Assembly (NCBI GenBank): GCA_021788015.1
Contig: JAJYLD010000002.1
Coordinates: 90,739 to 135,032, forward strand
Direction of reading: 5' to 3'
Source: a bacterium
GTDB taxonomy: Bacteria > Patescibacteriota > Patescibacteriia > Patescibacteriales > JAKAJF01
DNA length: 44,294 bases
Shown here: positions 27,489 to 37,493 of the stretch, one piece after another
Layout of the letters: each line of letters begins with the position of its first letter
How positions within the stretch are numbered: position 1 is the stretch's first letter
The notes under the pieces: model-generated
What the model saw: only the letters and a program-made list of their open reading frames with translations
What the model was told of the DNA's origin: nothing
Databases searched by the model: none
Made by a program: the position numbers and the translations under genes

Positions 27489-27560
27489 TCCCTTCGGCAG
27501 GAATCGAACCCACATTTCTCCCTTAGGACGGGATTGTTCTGTCCATTGAACTACGAAGGG
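27489..27560 (-). tRNA. tRNA-Arg(CCT)
   Basis: CCCTTCG/CGAAGGG acceptor; anticodon loop GTCCTAA; T-arm GTGGGTTCGATTCCTGC. Confidence 0.88.
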
Positions 27561-27710
27561 TTCCGCCGGGCATTTTCCAAAACAAAAATACCCCTTTCGG
27601 GCTTTTATTTGTAATTTTATTATATTTAATTTTTGACACATAGTCAACCAATAAGATAAACTTTAAGTATATTTATTATTAAACCGAAGCCTTCTTGGTT
27701 TCATAATTTT

Positions 27711-28097
27711 ATGTTTACCAAAATTGATGAAAAAAATTTAAAAGAAGCCGAAACAATAATAGGCCCGTCTCTTAAAGTAAAGGGTGATTTTAGCGGGAAG
27801 GGTAATATTATTGTTGAAGGGGTGCTTGAAGGATCTTTAAAGACTTCCAGCAATCTTTTTATAGGAGACGATGCTAAAATTACGGCCAGTCTTGAGGCCA
27901 ACGAAGCTCGAGTAGGAGGAGAAATTAACGGTAATATAAAAACGCACGGTCATTTGGAAATTTCTTCCAGCTCAAGAATAAACGGGGACATTGATTGCTC
28001 AAGCATATCAATTGCTCGCGGTGCAATTCTAAATGGAAAATGTATCATGAATCCTAATTCAAATCACCCAAACAAAGATATAAAAGATAAAAACTAA
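27711..28097 (+). CDS. Bactofilin (polymer-forming cytoskeletal protein)
   Basis: ETIIGPSLKVKGDFSGKGNIIVEGVLEGSLKTSSNLFIGDDAKITASLEANEARVGGEINGNIKTHGHLEI. Confidence 0.93.
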   Translation: MFTKIDEKNLKEAETIIGPSLKVKGDFSGKGNIIVEGVLEGSLKTSSNLFIGDDAKITASLEANEARVGGEINGNIKTHGHLEISSSSRINGDIDCSSISIARGAILNGKCIMNPNSNHPNKDIKDKN

Positions 28098-28099
28098 TT

Positions 28100-28849
28100 A
28101 TGCATGTTTACGTTTATGATTCTTTTTTGAATCAAAAGAAATATGCTTCGCTTTTAGCGAAAATTGAAACGCGAATAACCGACCTGGGTTTGAGCGGAAA
28201 AATTTCTCGTTTGGGTTTGATTAAAAACATTAAAGAAACTGTTGAAAACGAAATAAAACGCGGAGCAAAAACAATTATAGCGGTTGGCAATGATCAAACT
28301 ATTTCCGAAATTCTTCCTGCAATGATAAACACACAAATCCCTTTGGGCGTTATTCCAATTGACGGGCCCAACAAACTTAGCGTTAGTCTTGGTATAGAAT
28401 CGGGAGAAAGGGCTTGTGATGTTCTTTCGGCAAGACGCATAGAGAGACTTGACTTGGGCGAAGTAAATAAAAATTATTTTCTTTCTAATCTTTTCTTAGT
28501 GAATGACGGAACCATTATTGAAATGAATAAAGATTTTACAATAGAGCCGATTGGCGAAGGAAGTGTTAATATTTTAAATATGGCCACTCTCAATTATCCC
28601 ATGTTTGAAAATGAAAAAAGCAATCCTCGGGACGAAAAACTTGAACTATATATTGAAACAAAAAGAAGACGGGGCGTTTTCCAAGGTGAAGGAAGAAAGA
28701 GCTTCTTTGTCTTTAAAACCTTAACCATTATAAATACAAAAAACAACCTTATTACCATTGACGGCGTAAAACAAATCGATACGCCGGCGGAAGTAAAAAT
28801 TTTGCCAAAAGGAATAAATATAATTGTAGGAAAAAACAGAACATTTTAA
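28100..28849 (+). CDS. Diacylglycerol/lipid kinase-like catalytic domain protein
   Basis: TIIAVGNDQTISEILPAMINTQIPLGVIPIDGPNKLSVSLGI resembles the DAGK/YegS nucleotide-binding core (GGDGT replaced by GNDQT). Confidence 0.65.
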   Translation: MHVYVYDSFLNQKKYASLLAKIETRITDLGLSGKISRLGLIKNIKETVENEIKRGAKTIIAVGNDQTISEILPAMINTQIPLGVIPIDGPNKLSVSLGIESGERACDVLSARRIERLDLGEVNKNYFLSNLFLVNDGTIIEMNKDFTIEPIGEGSVNILNMATLNYPMFENEKSNPRDEKLELYIETKRRRGVFQGEGRKSFFVFKTLTIINTKNNLITIDGVKQIDTPAEVKILPKGINIIVGKNRTF

Positions 28850-28875
28850 AAAAGATCTTCTTAAAGATCTTTTTT
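28849..28875. terminator. Bidirectional terminator between convergent genes
   Basis: AAAAAAGATCTT-CTT-AAAGATCTTTTTT. Confidence 0.75.
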
Positions 28876-28877
28876 GT

Positions 28878-29597
28878 TTATTCTTCTTTTTTGCTTCTAT
28901 GAAAAATGTAAAGCTGCTGTAAGGCCGTAAGAAAGGTAAGGGCAAACCAATATAAAGTAAGACCGCCAGGTAATTTTAATCCAATTATTACAGTAATAAG
29001 GGGCATAAAATAAAGCATTTGCTTGTTCATAATCGCCATCATATTTTCATCCTGAGAGCCTTCACTTTTTATTTCCGGTTTTTTGGTTGACATCATTTTA
29101 GCCTGCCAAAATTGCGCTACACCGGCCAGAATAGCCAAAGATACATTCGGTTTGGACAAGTCTAAAAAACCAAAAGAAATATGATTAATAACTTCTGGCC
29201 TATAAATAAACGAGTAAACATAATTTAAAGAACCATCACTTAAACCACTTCGAAAAACACTGTAAACAGCAATTAAAAAAGGTATTTGAATTATTAAAGG
29301 AAGGCAGGAGGAGAAAGGGTTGACTTTGTTCTCGCGATAGACATCCATCATGGCCTTGCCCATTTCTTCTTTATTATTAGCGTATTTTCTCTTAATTTCG
29401 TCTATTTTTGGTTGGATGTCTTGAAGCGCTTTTTGTGATTTTATTGATTGTTTCGACAAGGGAGACAAAATCAGCTTAATAACTACAGTTAGCACGATAA
29501 TTACAACTCCTAAGTCATGTCCGGGAATTATATTGTAAAGAAAGACAAGGAGATTTAAAATTGGTTGATAAAAAATTACTCGAAAGAGATAAGCCAT
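28878..29597 (-). CDS. yidC: Membrane protein insertase YidC
   Basis: GHDLGVVIIVLTVVIKLILSPLSKQSIKSQKALQDIQPKIDEIKRKYANNKEEMGKAMMDVYRENKVNPFSSCLPLIIQIP. Confidence 0.95.
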   Translation of the reverse strand: MAYLFRVIFYQPILNLLVFLYNIIPGHDLGVVIIVLTVVIKLILSPLSKQSIKSQKALQDIQPKIDEIKRKYANNKEEMGKAMMDVYRENKVNPFSSCLPLIIQIPFLIAVYSVFRSGLSDGSLNYVYSFIYRPEVINHISFGFLDLSKPNVSLAILAGVAQFWQAKMMSTKKPEIKSEGSQDENMMAIMNKQMLYFMPLITVIIGLKLPGGLTLYWFALTFLTALQQLYIFHRSKKEE

Positions 29598-29607
29598 AAA
29601 ATTATTA

Positions 29608-29856
29608 TTATTTAACGGGGTCCCACCCTCCCTTGCTCCAAGGATTACATCTCAAAACACGCCATATCGCCTTAAGCCCTCCTTTGACAACCCCATACTT
29701 CTCAACGGCGCCAATCGCATAATCCGAACAGGTGGGACGAAAACGACAATATCCGTTTGGATAAAAAAATTTAAATAAACCGTGATCAAAAGAAAAGGTT
29801 TTTTGATAAACCCTAAGCAACATTATGACAAAATTACGAATAAGATATTTGTTCAT
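29608..29856 (-). CDS. yidD: Membrane protein insertion efficiency factor YidD
   Basis: [43 protein letters not shown]. Confidence 0.95.
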   Translation of the reverse strand: MNKYLIRNFVIMLLRVYQKTFSFDHGLFKFFYPNGYCRFRPTCSDYAIGAVEKYGVVKGGLKAIWRVLRCNPWSKGGWDPVK

Positions 29857-30194
29857 TTTTTTAACGCTTTTAACTTTCTTAAATTTTTTATGATCGAACT
29901 TTCTATTTCCTTGTATGTTTTTTTAACAATTGCCGGTCGCGCGATTAAAACGTAATCTCCTTGCTTAATTTTATTTAATGTTAGCCAAAATATTTCTCTA
30001 ACCTGTCGTCTAATCCTGTTTCGTTTTGTTGCCTTCTTGCTGACTTTATTACTAATCACGATGCCAAAACGAACACTGTTTACGGTTTTTAATACAACCT
30101 TAATTCCAACGATTTCGTTATAACTTGACTTTCCTTTTTTAAATACATTTTCAAACTCCTTCTTTTTTGTTAAACGATTGACCTTCGGCAACAT
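29853..30194 (-). CDS. rnpA: Ribonuclease P protein component
   Basis: [28 protein letters not shown]; between rpmH and yidD. Confidence 0.93.
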   Translation of the reverse strand: MLPKVNRLTKKKEFENVFKKGKSSYNEIVGIKVVLKTVNSVRFGIVISNKVSKKATKRNRIRRQVREIFWLTLNKIKQGDYVLIARPAIVKKTYKEIESSIIKNLRKLKALKK

Positions 30195-30228
30195 GTTATC
30201 AAAAATGCTCCGAATTCGGAGCAGAACT

Positions 30229-30369
30229 TTACTTTGTTAGTTTTTTTCGTCCCTTTTGTTTTCTTCTTTTTATTACTTTTTTCCCCGTGCTTGCTTTCAT
30301 TCTATTTCTAAAACCATGCTTCTTTTTCGCCCTTTTTTTATTTGGTTGATACGTCCTTTTTGTAGCCAT
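30229..30369 (-). CDS. rpmH: 50S ribosomal protein L34 (absent from supplied track)
   Basis: [46 protein letters not shown]. Confidence 0.95.
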   Translation of the reverse strand: MATKRTYQPNKKRAKKKHGFRNRMKASTGKKVIKRRKQKGRKKLTK

Positions 30370-30371
30370 AG

Positions 30372-30616
30372 TTTTTATTTTTTCAATTATATTTTTTAAT
30401 GCTTCTATCTTAACACTTTTGTTTTCTTTTTGTCAATTATTTTTTATTGTTTTAAACCGTTTTGGACGCTCCTCTTGTTTTCTCAAAATAAAAGGAGTCG
30501 TCTCCACCATTTATCAACACCTTTTGAACAATTTATCGTGTTTGGGTTATTGCGATGTTTTTTTATTTTTGGTAATATAAAAAAATCTTATCGCTATAAA
30601 AATTAAACTTCCCACT
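30372..30616. other. Candidate oriC spacer (rpmH-dnaA intergenic)
   Basis: AT-rich, divergent from rpmH/dnaA, contains TTATCAACA; additional DnaA-box-like words lie in the dnaA-dnaN spacer. Confidence 0.45.
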
Positions 30617-31972
30617 ATGAACAACGACCAACTTTGGCAGGCGGTTTTAGGCGAAATCGAACTCAATTTGTCTAAAGCCAATTTTACGACATGGTTTAAA
30701 AACACATTTGTTTCTTCTTATGAAGAAGGTAAAATAATCATAGGGGTTCCAAACACATTTACCAAGGCATGGCTTGAAAAAAAATACCACAAAGAAATTG
30801 CCGCCGCCCTTGAAAACATTAAGGGAGAAAAAATAAAAGAAGTTTTTTACAAAGTGGAAACAAGAAAAACACCGATTGAAAACTCTTTCCAAATAAAAAA
30901 AGAATCCATTACTCCTTTGCCAGAAAAAGAAATTAACGTTATCAACCGTTTTGGGCTAAACCCGCGCTACACTTTTGATAATTTTGTTGTTGGCAAAGGA
31001 AACGAACTGGCGCACGCCGCTTCTCAGGCGGTCGTTTCCAATCCCGGCCGCGCCTACAATCCTTTATTTATTTATGGCGGTGTGGGACTTGGGAAAACCC
31101 ACCTTCTTCAAGCCATCGGCCACGAACTTTCTAAAAAAACAGATAAAATTTTATATGTAACTTGTGAAAAATTTACCAACGATTATATTCAATCGGTACG
31201 AAACGGACAAACCAAAGAATTTAAAGATCGATACCGCAACGCCGATCTTTTGATGATTGACGACATACAATTTATGGCCGGGAAAGACGGGACTCAAGAA
31301 GAATTTTTTCATACTTTCAACGAACTCCACCAAACCAACAAACAAATAATTCTTACTTCCGATCGCCCGCCAAAATCAATCCCCGCGCTTGAAAAACGTC
31401 TCCTTTCTCGCTTTGAGTGGGGAATGATTGCCGACATTGTTCAACCGGACATCGAAACGAGAATGGCCATTTTAGAAGCAAAGTGTCGAGAAAAAAATTA
31501 TCCGCTTGAAAAAGATGTTTTGTATTACGTCGCCACTAACATACAAAATAACATACGAGAACTGGAAGGGGCGTTAAATCGTCTTATTGCCTATCATGAA
31601 TTCAACAACTACCAACCAACTCTCGAAACAACTAGAACCATTCTTAATAGTCTGGTTTCTAGTGTGCAAACAAAATCGGTAACCCCAAAAATTATTATCG
31701 AAGCCGTAGCCAAATTTTACGATATTGAAATTAAGGACATTATCGGTAAGGGAAGAAAACAAGAATTGGTAAAACCTCGTCAAATCATCATGTTTTTGAT
31801 GCGCCGAGAAGCTAATATTTCTTTTCCCACCATCGGGCAAGAGCTCGGAGGAAGAGATCATACCACGGCAATGCACGCATGCAATAAAATTTCAAAAGAA
31901 GCGGAACAAAACAAAAAAATTAAACAAGAACTGGAATCCATTAAACAACTTCTTTATACCAATCCATTGTAA
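30617..31972 (+). CDS. dnaA: Chromosomal replication initiator DnaA
   Basis: NPRYTFDNFVVGKGNELAHAASQAV...PLFIYGGVGLGKTHLLQAIGHE; C-terminal GGRDHTTAMHACNKI. Confidence 0.98.
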   Translation: MNNDQLWQAVLGEIELNLSKANFTTWFKNTFVSSYEEGKIIIGVPNTFTKAWLEKKYHKEIAAALENIKGEKIKEVFYKVETRKTPIENSFQIKKESITPLPEKEINVINRFGLNPRYTFDNFVVGKGNELAHAASQAVVSNPGRAYNPLFIYGGVGLGKTHLLQAIGHELSKKTDKILYVTCEKFTNDYIQSVRNGQTKEFKDRYRNADLLMIDDIQFMAGKDGTQEEFFHTFNELHQTNKQIILTSDRPPKSIPALEKRLLSRFEWGMIADIVQPDIETRMAILEAKCREKNYPLEKDVLYYVATNIQNNIRELEGALNRLIAYHEFNNYQPTLETTRTILNSLVSSVQTKSVTPKIIIEAVAKFYDIEIKDIIGKGRKQELVKPRQIIMFLMRREANISFPTIGQELGGRDHTTAMHACNKISKEAEQNKKIKQELESIKQLLYTNPL

Positions 31973-32181
31973 TTTCTGTGAATATAAACGTTAATTAATT
32001 GTTTAGTTTTTGTGGATTTTAAAAGATCTTTTTCTTCCCTCAAGACGACATCAACAACTTCTCTTTTTTTTCTCACAAACAATACACATTAAAAACTTAT
32101 ATTTTCCCGCGCCTTTTAACGATATTTTTTATTTTTCCCCACTATACACATTCTTATTATAATTATTAATTTAATTAATAT

Positions 32182-33309
32182 ATGAAAATTTCCAGTTTAC
32201 AAGAGAATTTAAAACAAGGTCTTTTTCTCGTAAATCATGTCGCGGGGAAAAATTTAAATTTACCGATTTTAAACAATATTTTAATTGAAGCGAGAGACGG
32301 GAACATAAAATTGATAGCCACAAACCTGGAAATAGGAATTGTAAGCACGATCAGGGGAAAAATCGAAGAGGAGGGGTCATATACTGTCGATTCAAAAATC
32401 ATATCCGACTTTATTTTTTTGTTGCCAAATAAAAAAATAGACCTAAAACAGAAAGAAAACTCCCTTTTTATTGAAGCAGAAAATAATCGTACAAAAATAT
32501 CGGGTCAGGGAGCGGAAGAGTTTCCTTTAATACCGAGTATAGAAAAAAGGGATTTTTATAGCGTGAATATTCAAGAATTTAAAAAAGCTTTAAGTCAGGT
32601 TGTTTTTGCGGTGGCCAACAGCGAAACAAGGGTTGAATTGTCCGGCGTTTTGTTTAATTTTTCTAAAGACAAATTAATTTTGGTGGCCACGGATAGCTAT
32701 CGGCTCGCTGAAAAAAAGGTTTTGTTAAAAAAAGAATCTTCAAAAGAAGAAAAGGCGGCCATAGTTCCGGCAAAAACAATACAAGAGATAATAAGGGTTC
32801 TGTCTAACTTGAAAGATGGCGATTCGGAAAGCGAAGATGAAATAAAATTTTATATAACCGAGAACCAGATTATGTTCAGTATAGACCCGACGGAATTGGT
32901 TTCTCGTCTTATTGAAGGGCAATATCCAGATTATAAACAGATAATCCCTGGTCTGGGTAAAACAAATATTATTGCAAACAAAAACGAATTGATTCGTGCC
33001 GTAAAAATAGCCTCCCTTTTTTCAAAAACAGGGATTAATGACGTTAATCTTGATTTTCCGAAAGGCAAAAACCGCATTGTTGTTTCTTCCGCTTCCGGAC
33101 AAAGCGGTGAGAACATTACGGAGGTTGAGGCCATGGTTGACGGAGATGACAATGGCGTTGTTTTAAATTATCGGTATTTACTGGAAGGACTAAACAGTGT
33201 TGAAGGAGAAGGTGTAAAAATTGAAGTTATAGACGGCAACACTCCCTGCTTGATCAAGCCGGAAAAAGACGATGGTTATTTATATGTAATCATGCCGATT
33301 AAACAATAA
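32182..33309 (+). CDS. dnaN: DNA polymerase III sliding clamp beta subunit
   Basis: MKISSLQENLKQGLFLVNHVAGKNLNLPILNNILIEARDGNIKLIATNLEIGI; C-terminal CLIKPEKDDGYLYVIMPIK. Confidence 0.97.
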   Translation: MKISSLQENLKQGLFLVNHVAGKNLNLPILNNILIEARDGNIKLIATNLEIGIVSTIRGKIEEEGSYTVDSKIISDFIFLLPNKKIDLKQKENSLFIEAENNRTKISGQGAEEFPLIPSIEKRDFYSVNIQEFKKALSQVVFAVANSETRVELSGVLFNFSKDKLILVATDSYRLAEKKVLLKKESSKEEKAAIVPAKTIQEIIRVLSNLKDGDSESEDEIKFYITENQIMFSIDPTELVSRLIEGQYPDYKQIIPGLGKTNIIANKNELIRAVKIASLFSKTGINDVNLDFPKGKNRIVVSSASGQSGENITEVEAMVDGDDNGVVLNYRYLLEGLNSVEGEGVKIEVIDGNTPCLIKPEKDDGYLYVIMPIKQ

Positions 33310-33335
33310 TAAAAATTAAAAAACCAAAAAAGAAG

Positions 33336-33357
33336 AGGATGCGCAAACATCCTTTTT
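33336..33357 (+). terminator. Intrinsic terminator after dnaN
   Basis: AGGATG-CGCAAA-CATCCT-TTTT. Confidence 0.7.
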
Positions 33358-33438
33358 ATAATTTTTTCACCTAAACGGCGATAATCGGTCGAAGGGTTTG
33401 AAAAAGACGTCGTTGTCTGTCCGTTCGGTTTTTATTTT

Positions 33439-33446
33439 GCTATAAT
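33439..33446 (+). promoter_or_regulatory. Extended -10 element upstream of the galT-like gene
   Basis: Extended -10 TGCTATAAT. Confidence 0.5.
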
Positions 33447-33539
33447 AAAAACATGAAAAAATGTTTATTTATTTATGCGCGCGATTTGATATTTTTTCTG
33501 AAACTAGGGCTGTAAAGCGCGTTTAAGAGTTGAATTAAA

Positions 33540-34457
33540 ATGAATAACGCGGAAATACGAAAAGATTATTTTTTAAAAAAATACGTTATTATCGCCCCGG
33601 CGCGGGCGAAACGTCCCAAAGAATTAAAGGAGATAGCCACGGAAAAGAATTCCGAAATTTGTGTTTTTTGTCCGGAGAACATTGATCCAAAAAGTGTTTT
33701 GGATAAAATCGGCGCGGGCGAAAAATGGCAAGTTTTAAGCTTGGAGAATGTTTACCCGGCAGTTTCATTAAACAATAAAAAGGCGTACGGCACCCAAGAA
33801 GTGATTATTGAAACGCCGAAGCACGACATATCGTTGGCGAACCTTCCGGAAGAACACGTTGAAAAAGTGTTAAAAATGTACGCGAAAAGAACGGCGGCCA
33901 TTTCTAAGAATAAAAAAATTGATTATATACTTTGCTTTAAAAATCAGGGTCCCAGGGCCGGAGCCTCGCTTAAACATGCGCATTCCCAAGTTTTTGCCAC
34001 ACAAATATTGCCGCCGGACATTCAAGAAGAAAATAAAATCGTTCAAGAATATAAAAAAGAAAAAAACACCTGCCCTTATTGCGACGTTATAAGAAAAGAA
34101 GTTGATTCCAAAAGAGAAATTTACAAAGACAAACATGTTTTCGCTTTCACTCCTTTTGCCAGCCGGTACCAATATGAAGCATGGATTTTTACGCGGCGAC
34201 ATCTGGACAATATAACAAAATTAACCGAAGAAGAGTTTAGGTCGTTTGCCAAAGTTTTGAAAAGGATTCTTCTTAAGCTGGAGTTGCTCAACCTGCCGTT
34301 TAATTTTTTTCTTCACCAAGTTGTTTCTGAAAAAGATCAACATTTTTATTTAAAAATCGAACCGCGAGGCAGTATTTGGGCTGGTATCGAATTGGGTTCG
34401 GGGTTGATTATTAATCCGGTTTTCCCCGAAGACGCCGCCGAATTTTTGAAAAAATAA
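33540..34457 (+). CDS. galT: Galactose-1-phosphate uridylyltransferase-like (HIT superfamily)
   Basis: RKDYFLKKYVIIAPARAKRPKE; FKNQGPRAGASLKHAHSQVFA; CPYCDVI; HQVVSEKDQHFYLKIEPRGSIWAGIELGSGLIINP. Confidence 0.8.
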   Translation: MNNAEIRKDYFLKKYVIIAPARAKRPKELKEIATEKNSEICVFCPENIDPKSVLDKIGAGEKWQVLSLENVYPAVSLNNKKAYGTQEVIIETPKHDISLANLPEEHVEKVLKMYAKRTAAISKNKKIDYILCFKNQGPRAGASLKHAHSQVFATQILPPDIQEENKIVQEYKKEKNTCPYCDVIRKEVDSKREIYKDKHVFAFTPFASRYQYEAWIFTRRHLDNITKLTEEEFRSFAKVLKRILLKLELLNLPFNFFLHQVVSEKDQHFYLKIEPRGSIWAGIELGSGLIINPVFPEDAAEFLKK

Positions 34458-34512
34458 AGCTTTGTTTTTCCATAATTTTTGACAAAAAAGAAGAAAAACC
34501 GCTCAAAAACCA

Positions 34513-34541
34513 TTGAAAGATTTGTTTCAACTGGTTATAAT
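34513..34541 (+). promoter_or_regulatory. Sigma70-type promoter of the PBP1A gene
   Basis: TTGAAA -17- TATAAT. Confidence 0.7.
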
Positions 34542-34576
34542 ATAATGGCTTCGCTGGAATTTAAAAATTTTTTATT

Positions 34577-37444
34577 ATGCCCATCCCTCCTTTAACTTAT
34601 AAAAATTGGACTGAAAAGAGTTGGAAGGAAAATAAAAAGAAAGGTCGCACCCAGGCCAAAAGCCCTTGGCAAAGAAACAATAAAAAAACCAACACGTTTA
34701 AAAGCAAATTAATAAAATTTTTTGCCATTGTTTTTGCCGGGTTAATTTTTTTTGGATTTGTTTATGTTTTCAGAATCACACGCGACTTGCCGGACCCCAA
34801 TCATTTAATGAATCGTCAAATCGCCCAAAGCACGATAATTTATGACCGAACGGGGAAAAATATTCTTTATGAAATTTCCGGCGATCAAAAAAGAACATTA
34901 GTAAGCATTAACGATATTCCCAATTATGTAAAATGGGCGACAATCTCCGTTGAGGACAAGGATTTTTATCATCACGGCGCTTTCAGTCTTTGGGCGATTT
35001 TCCGTACGGCCGTTACCGATGTTTTGTTCGGCAGATCGGCGGGAGGGTCAACCTTGACTCAACAATTCGTAAAAAACGCCGTTTTAAGCGATCAAAAAAC
35101 GTTTACGCGAAAAATTAAAGAGATTGTCATAGCTTATCAGCTCGAAAAAAAATTTTCCAAAGATCAGATTTTGCAAATGTATTTTAATGAAATTCCTTAC
35201 GGTTCAACCGCTTATGGCGTGGAAGCCGCGAGCGAGCTTTATTTCGGGAAGAGCGTAAAAGACGTTACTTTGCCCGAAGCCGCGATTTTGGCAGCTTTAC
35301 CGCAGGCACCCAGCTATTATTCTCCTTACGGAACACACAAGGACGCGCTTATTGCCAGACAGCGCTATGTATTGGATCTTATGGCAAAATATGGCTATAT
35401 CACTCAAGCGCAAGCCGATCAGGCTAAAAATACGCCCTTAAAATTCAAGCCCCTGACAAACAATATTACCGCTCCCCACTTTGTCATGTATGTGAAAGAA
35501 TTGTTGGAAGAGCAATATGGAGAAAAAGAAGTTGAAGAGGGCGGGTTAAAAATTTATACGACCTTGGATTTATATAAGCAGCAAGCGGCTGAAAATGCCG
35601 TCACCGCATATGCGGCAAAAAACGAAAAATATTATAATGCTTCCAATGCCGCCCTGGTTTCAATCGATCCGAAAACCGGGCAGATTTTGGCCATGGTGGG
35701 ATCGCGCGATTATTTCAACGATAAAATAGACGGTCAGGTCAACGTGGCCACTTCTCAGCGCCAGCCGGGATCTTCAATCAAACCGATAGTTTATGCGACT
35801 GCTTTTACCAAGGGCTATTCTCCTAATACGGTTTTGTATGACGTGTCAACCAATTTTTCGACCGATTCGACAAAACCTTACATACCGAATGATTTTTCCG
35901 CAAAAGAATACGGTCCGGTAACCATGCGTCAGGCTCTGGACGGTTCTTTGAATATTCCGGCGGTGAAAACTTTGTATTTGGCCGGCTTGAACAATGTAAT
36001 TGATTTGGCGCAAGCTTTGGGCTATACAACTTTTGATGATATAAATCGTTTCGGTTTGTCTTTCGCTTTGGGCGGCGGAGAAGTGACATTGCTTGAACAC
36101 ACAAACGCTTATTCCGCCTTTGCCCGAGAAGGCATAATTCATACGCCGACCGCCATTTTAAAAGTGGTGGACAAAAACGGAAACGTTTTACAACAATATC
36201 AGGACCAGCCCAGAAACGTGCTCGATCCGAATGTCGCCAGAATGGTTAACGATGTTCTGTCCGACGATAGCGCTCGCGCTTATGTTTTCGGAGCCCACGG
36301 TTATTTGACTCTTGGCGATCGTCCCGTGGCTGCGAAAACCGGCACCACCAACGATTTTAGGGACGCCTGGACAGTCGGCTACACGCCTTCGATCGTAACG
36401 GGTGTATGGGTCGGCAACAGCGATAATCGACCGATGAGAATGGGCGCGGACGGAGTGGTTGTGGCGGCTCCGATTTGGAATAAGTACATGAAAACGGTTT
36501 TGGGCGACACCCCGATCGAACAATTCAAAAAACCCGATATTCAGAAAACTGGAAAGCCGGTATTGGACGGAAACACAACCGGCCAAATTACTGTCAACCT
36601 TGATAAGTCGTCGGGACTTCTCGCTGCCACCGCTACGCCCGCGGATTTCGTTGAACAAAAAACTTATCAGGAAGACCATTGTATTTTGTACTGGGTGAAC
36701 AAAGACGATCCTTTGGGTCCGGCTCCGGCCGATCCGACCACCGATCCGCAATTCAATTTATGGGAAGGCGCGGTTCAGGCTTGGGCGGCAAAAAATCATC
36801 GGGCGAGCTCCACGCCGCCAACAGCAACCGACAATGTGCATATTCCCGCGAATCAACCCACGCTTACGATTTTGTCTCCGGTCGACAAACAAATCCTGAC
36901 CAACCCCGATCTGTCCGTTTCTATTCAGGCATCCGCTCCCCGCGGTATCAGCAGGGCTGATTATTACATCGACAACAATCTGGTTTACACCAACACAAAC
37001 TATCCTTTTAACTTCGAAAAAAATATTTCCTTTTTAAGGAACGGATTCCATAATTTAACCGTAAAAGTTTCGGACGATGTGGACAATAGCGCGAGCCAGA
37101 GTTTGGATTTCAATTTGCTATTGCCCAACCAGGTTGCCGTTTCGGATGTCGGCATTTATCTTAACGCGCCGGCAAACACGTCCGTCAGCACTTCGTCATT
37201 TCCTGTTTTATTTAGCGCCAGTCTTTCCAATGAACCTCAAATCGCTTCCGTGTCTTTTTATTACGCCTCGCTGGGAAGCGACAACTATACGATGTTTTCC
37301 AATTTGGCGCCTATTCAATCTAATGCGGCGGAAACGACATGGATCATCCCTCCTCCGCCCGGAAATTATAAAATTTATGCGCAGGCGAATGGATGGAATG
37401 GGCAATCGGCGAAGAGCAATGAAATTGACATGACGGTAAAATAA
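34577..37444 (+). CDS. Penicillin-binding protein 1A-type transglycosylase/transpeptidase with C-terminal Ig-like region
   Basis: VEDKDFYHHGAF; GGSTLTQQFVKN; transpeptidase QRQPGSSIKPIVYATAF (SSIK), KTGTTNDFRDAW. Confidence 0.96.
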   Translation: MPIPPLTYKNWTEKSWKENKKKGRTQAKSPWQRNNKKTNTFKSKLIKFFAIVFAGLIFFGFVYVFRITRDLPDPNHLMNRQIAQSTIIYDRTGKNILYEISGDQKRTLVSINDIPNYVKWATISVEDKDFYHHGAFSLWAIFRTAVTDVLFGRSAGGSTLTQQFVKNAVLSDQKTFTRKIKEIVIAYQLEKKFSKDQILQMYFNEIPYGSTAYGVEAASELYFGKSVKDVTLPEAAILAALPQAPSYYSPYGTHKDALIARQRYVLDLMAKYGYITQAQADQAKNTPLKFKPLTNNITAPHFVMYVKELLEEQYGEKEVEEGGLKIYTTLDLYKQQAAENAVTAYAAKNEKYYNASNAALVSIDPKTGQILAMVGSRDYFNDKIDGQVNVATSQRQPGSSIKPIVYATAFTKGYSPNTVLYDVSTNFSTDSTKPYIPNDFSAKEYGPVTMRQALDGSLNIPAVKTLYLAGLNNVIDLAQALGYTTFDDINRFGLSFALGGGEVTLLEHTNAYSAFAREGIIHTPTAILKVVDKNGNVLQQYQDQPRNVLDPNVARMVNDVLSDDSARAYVFGAHGYLTLGDRPVAAKTGTTNDFRDAWTVGYTPSIVTGVWVGNSDNRPMRMGADGVVVAAPIWNKYMKTVLGDTPIEQFKKPDIQKTGKPVLDGNTTGQITVNLDKSSGLLAATATPADFVEQKTYQEDHCILYWVNKDDPLGPAPADPTTDPQFNLWEGAVQAWAAKNHRASSTPPTATDNVHIPANQPTLTILSPVDKQILTNPDLSVSIQASAPRGISRADYYIDNNLVYTNTNYPFNFEKNISFLRNGFHNLTVKVSDDVDNSASQSLDFNLLLPNQVAVSDVGIYLNAPANTSVSTSSFPVLFSASLSNEPQIASVSFYYASLGSDNYTMFSNLAPIQSNAAETTWIIPPPPGNYKIYAQANGWNGQSAKSNEIDMTVK

Positions 37445-37452
37445 GTTTCATA

Positions 37453-37486
37453 AAAAACACCCCGGTTGAGCCGGGGTGTTTTTTTT
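37453..37486. terminator. Bidirectional intrinsic terminator
   Basis: AAAACACCCCGG-TTGAG-CCGGGGTGTTTTTTTT. Confidence 0.9.
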
Positions 37487-37493
37487 ATTTGGT

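Noticed and set aside
36188-36751. 187-aa minus-strand ORF within the PBP1A gene
   Set aside because: Antisense to strongly conserved PBP coding sequence.
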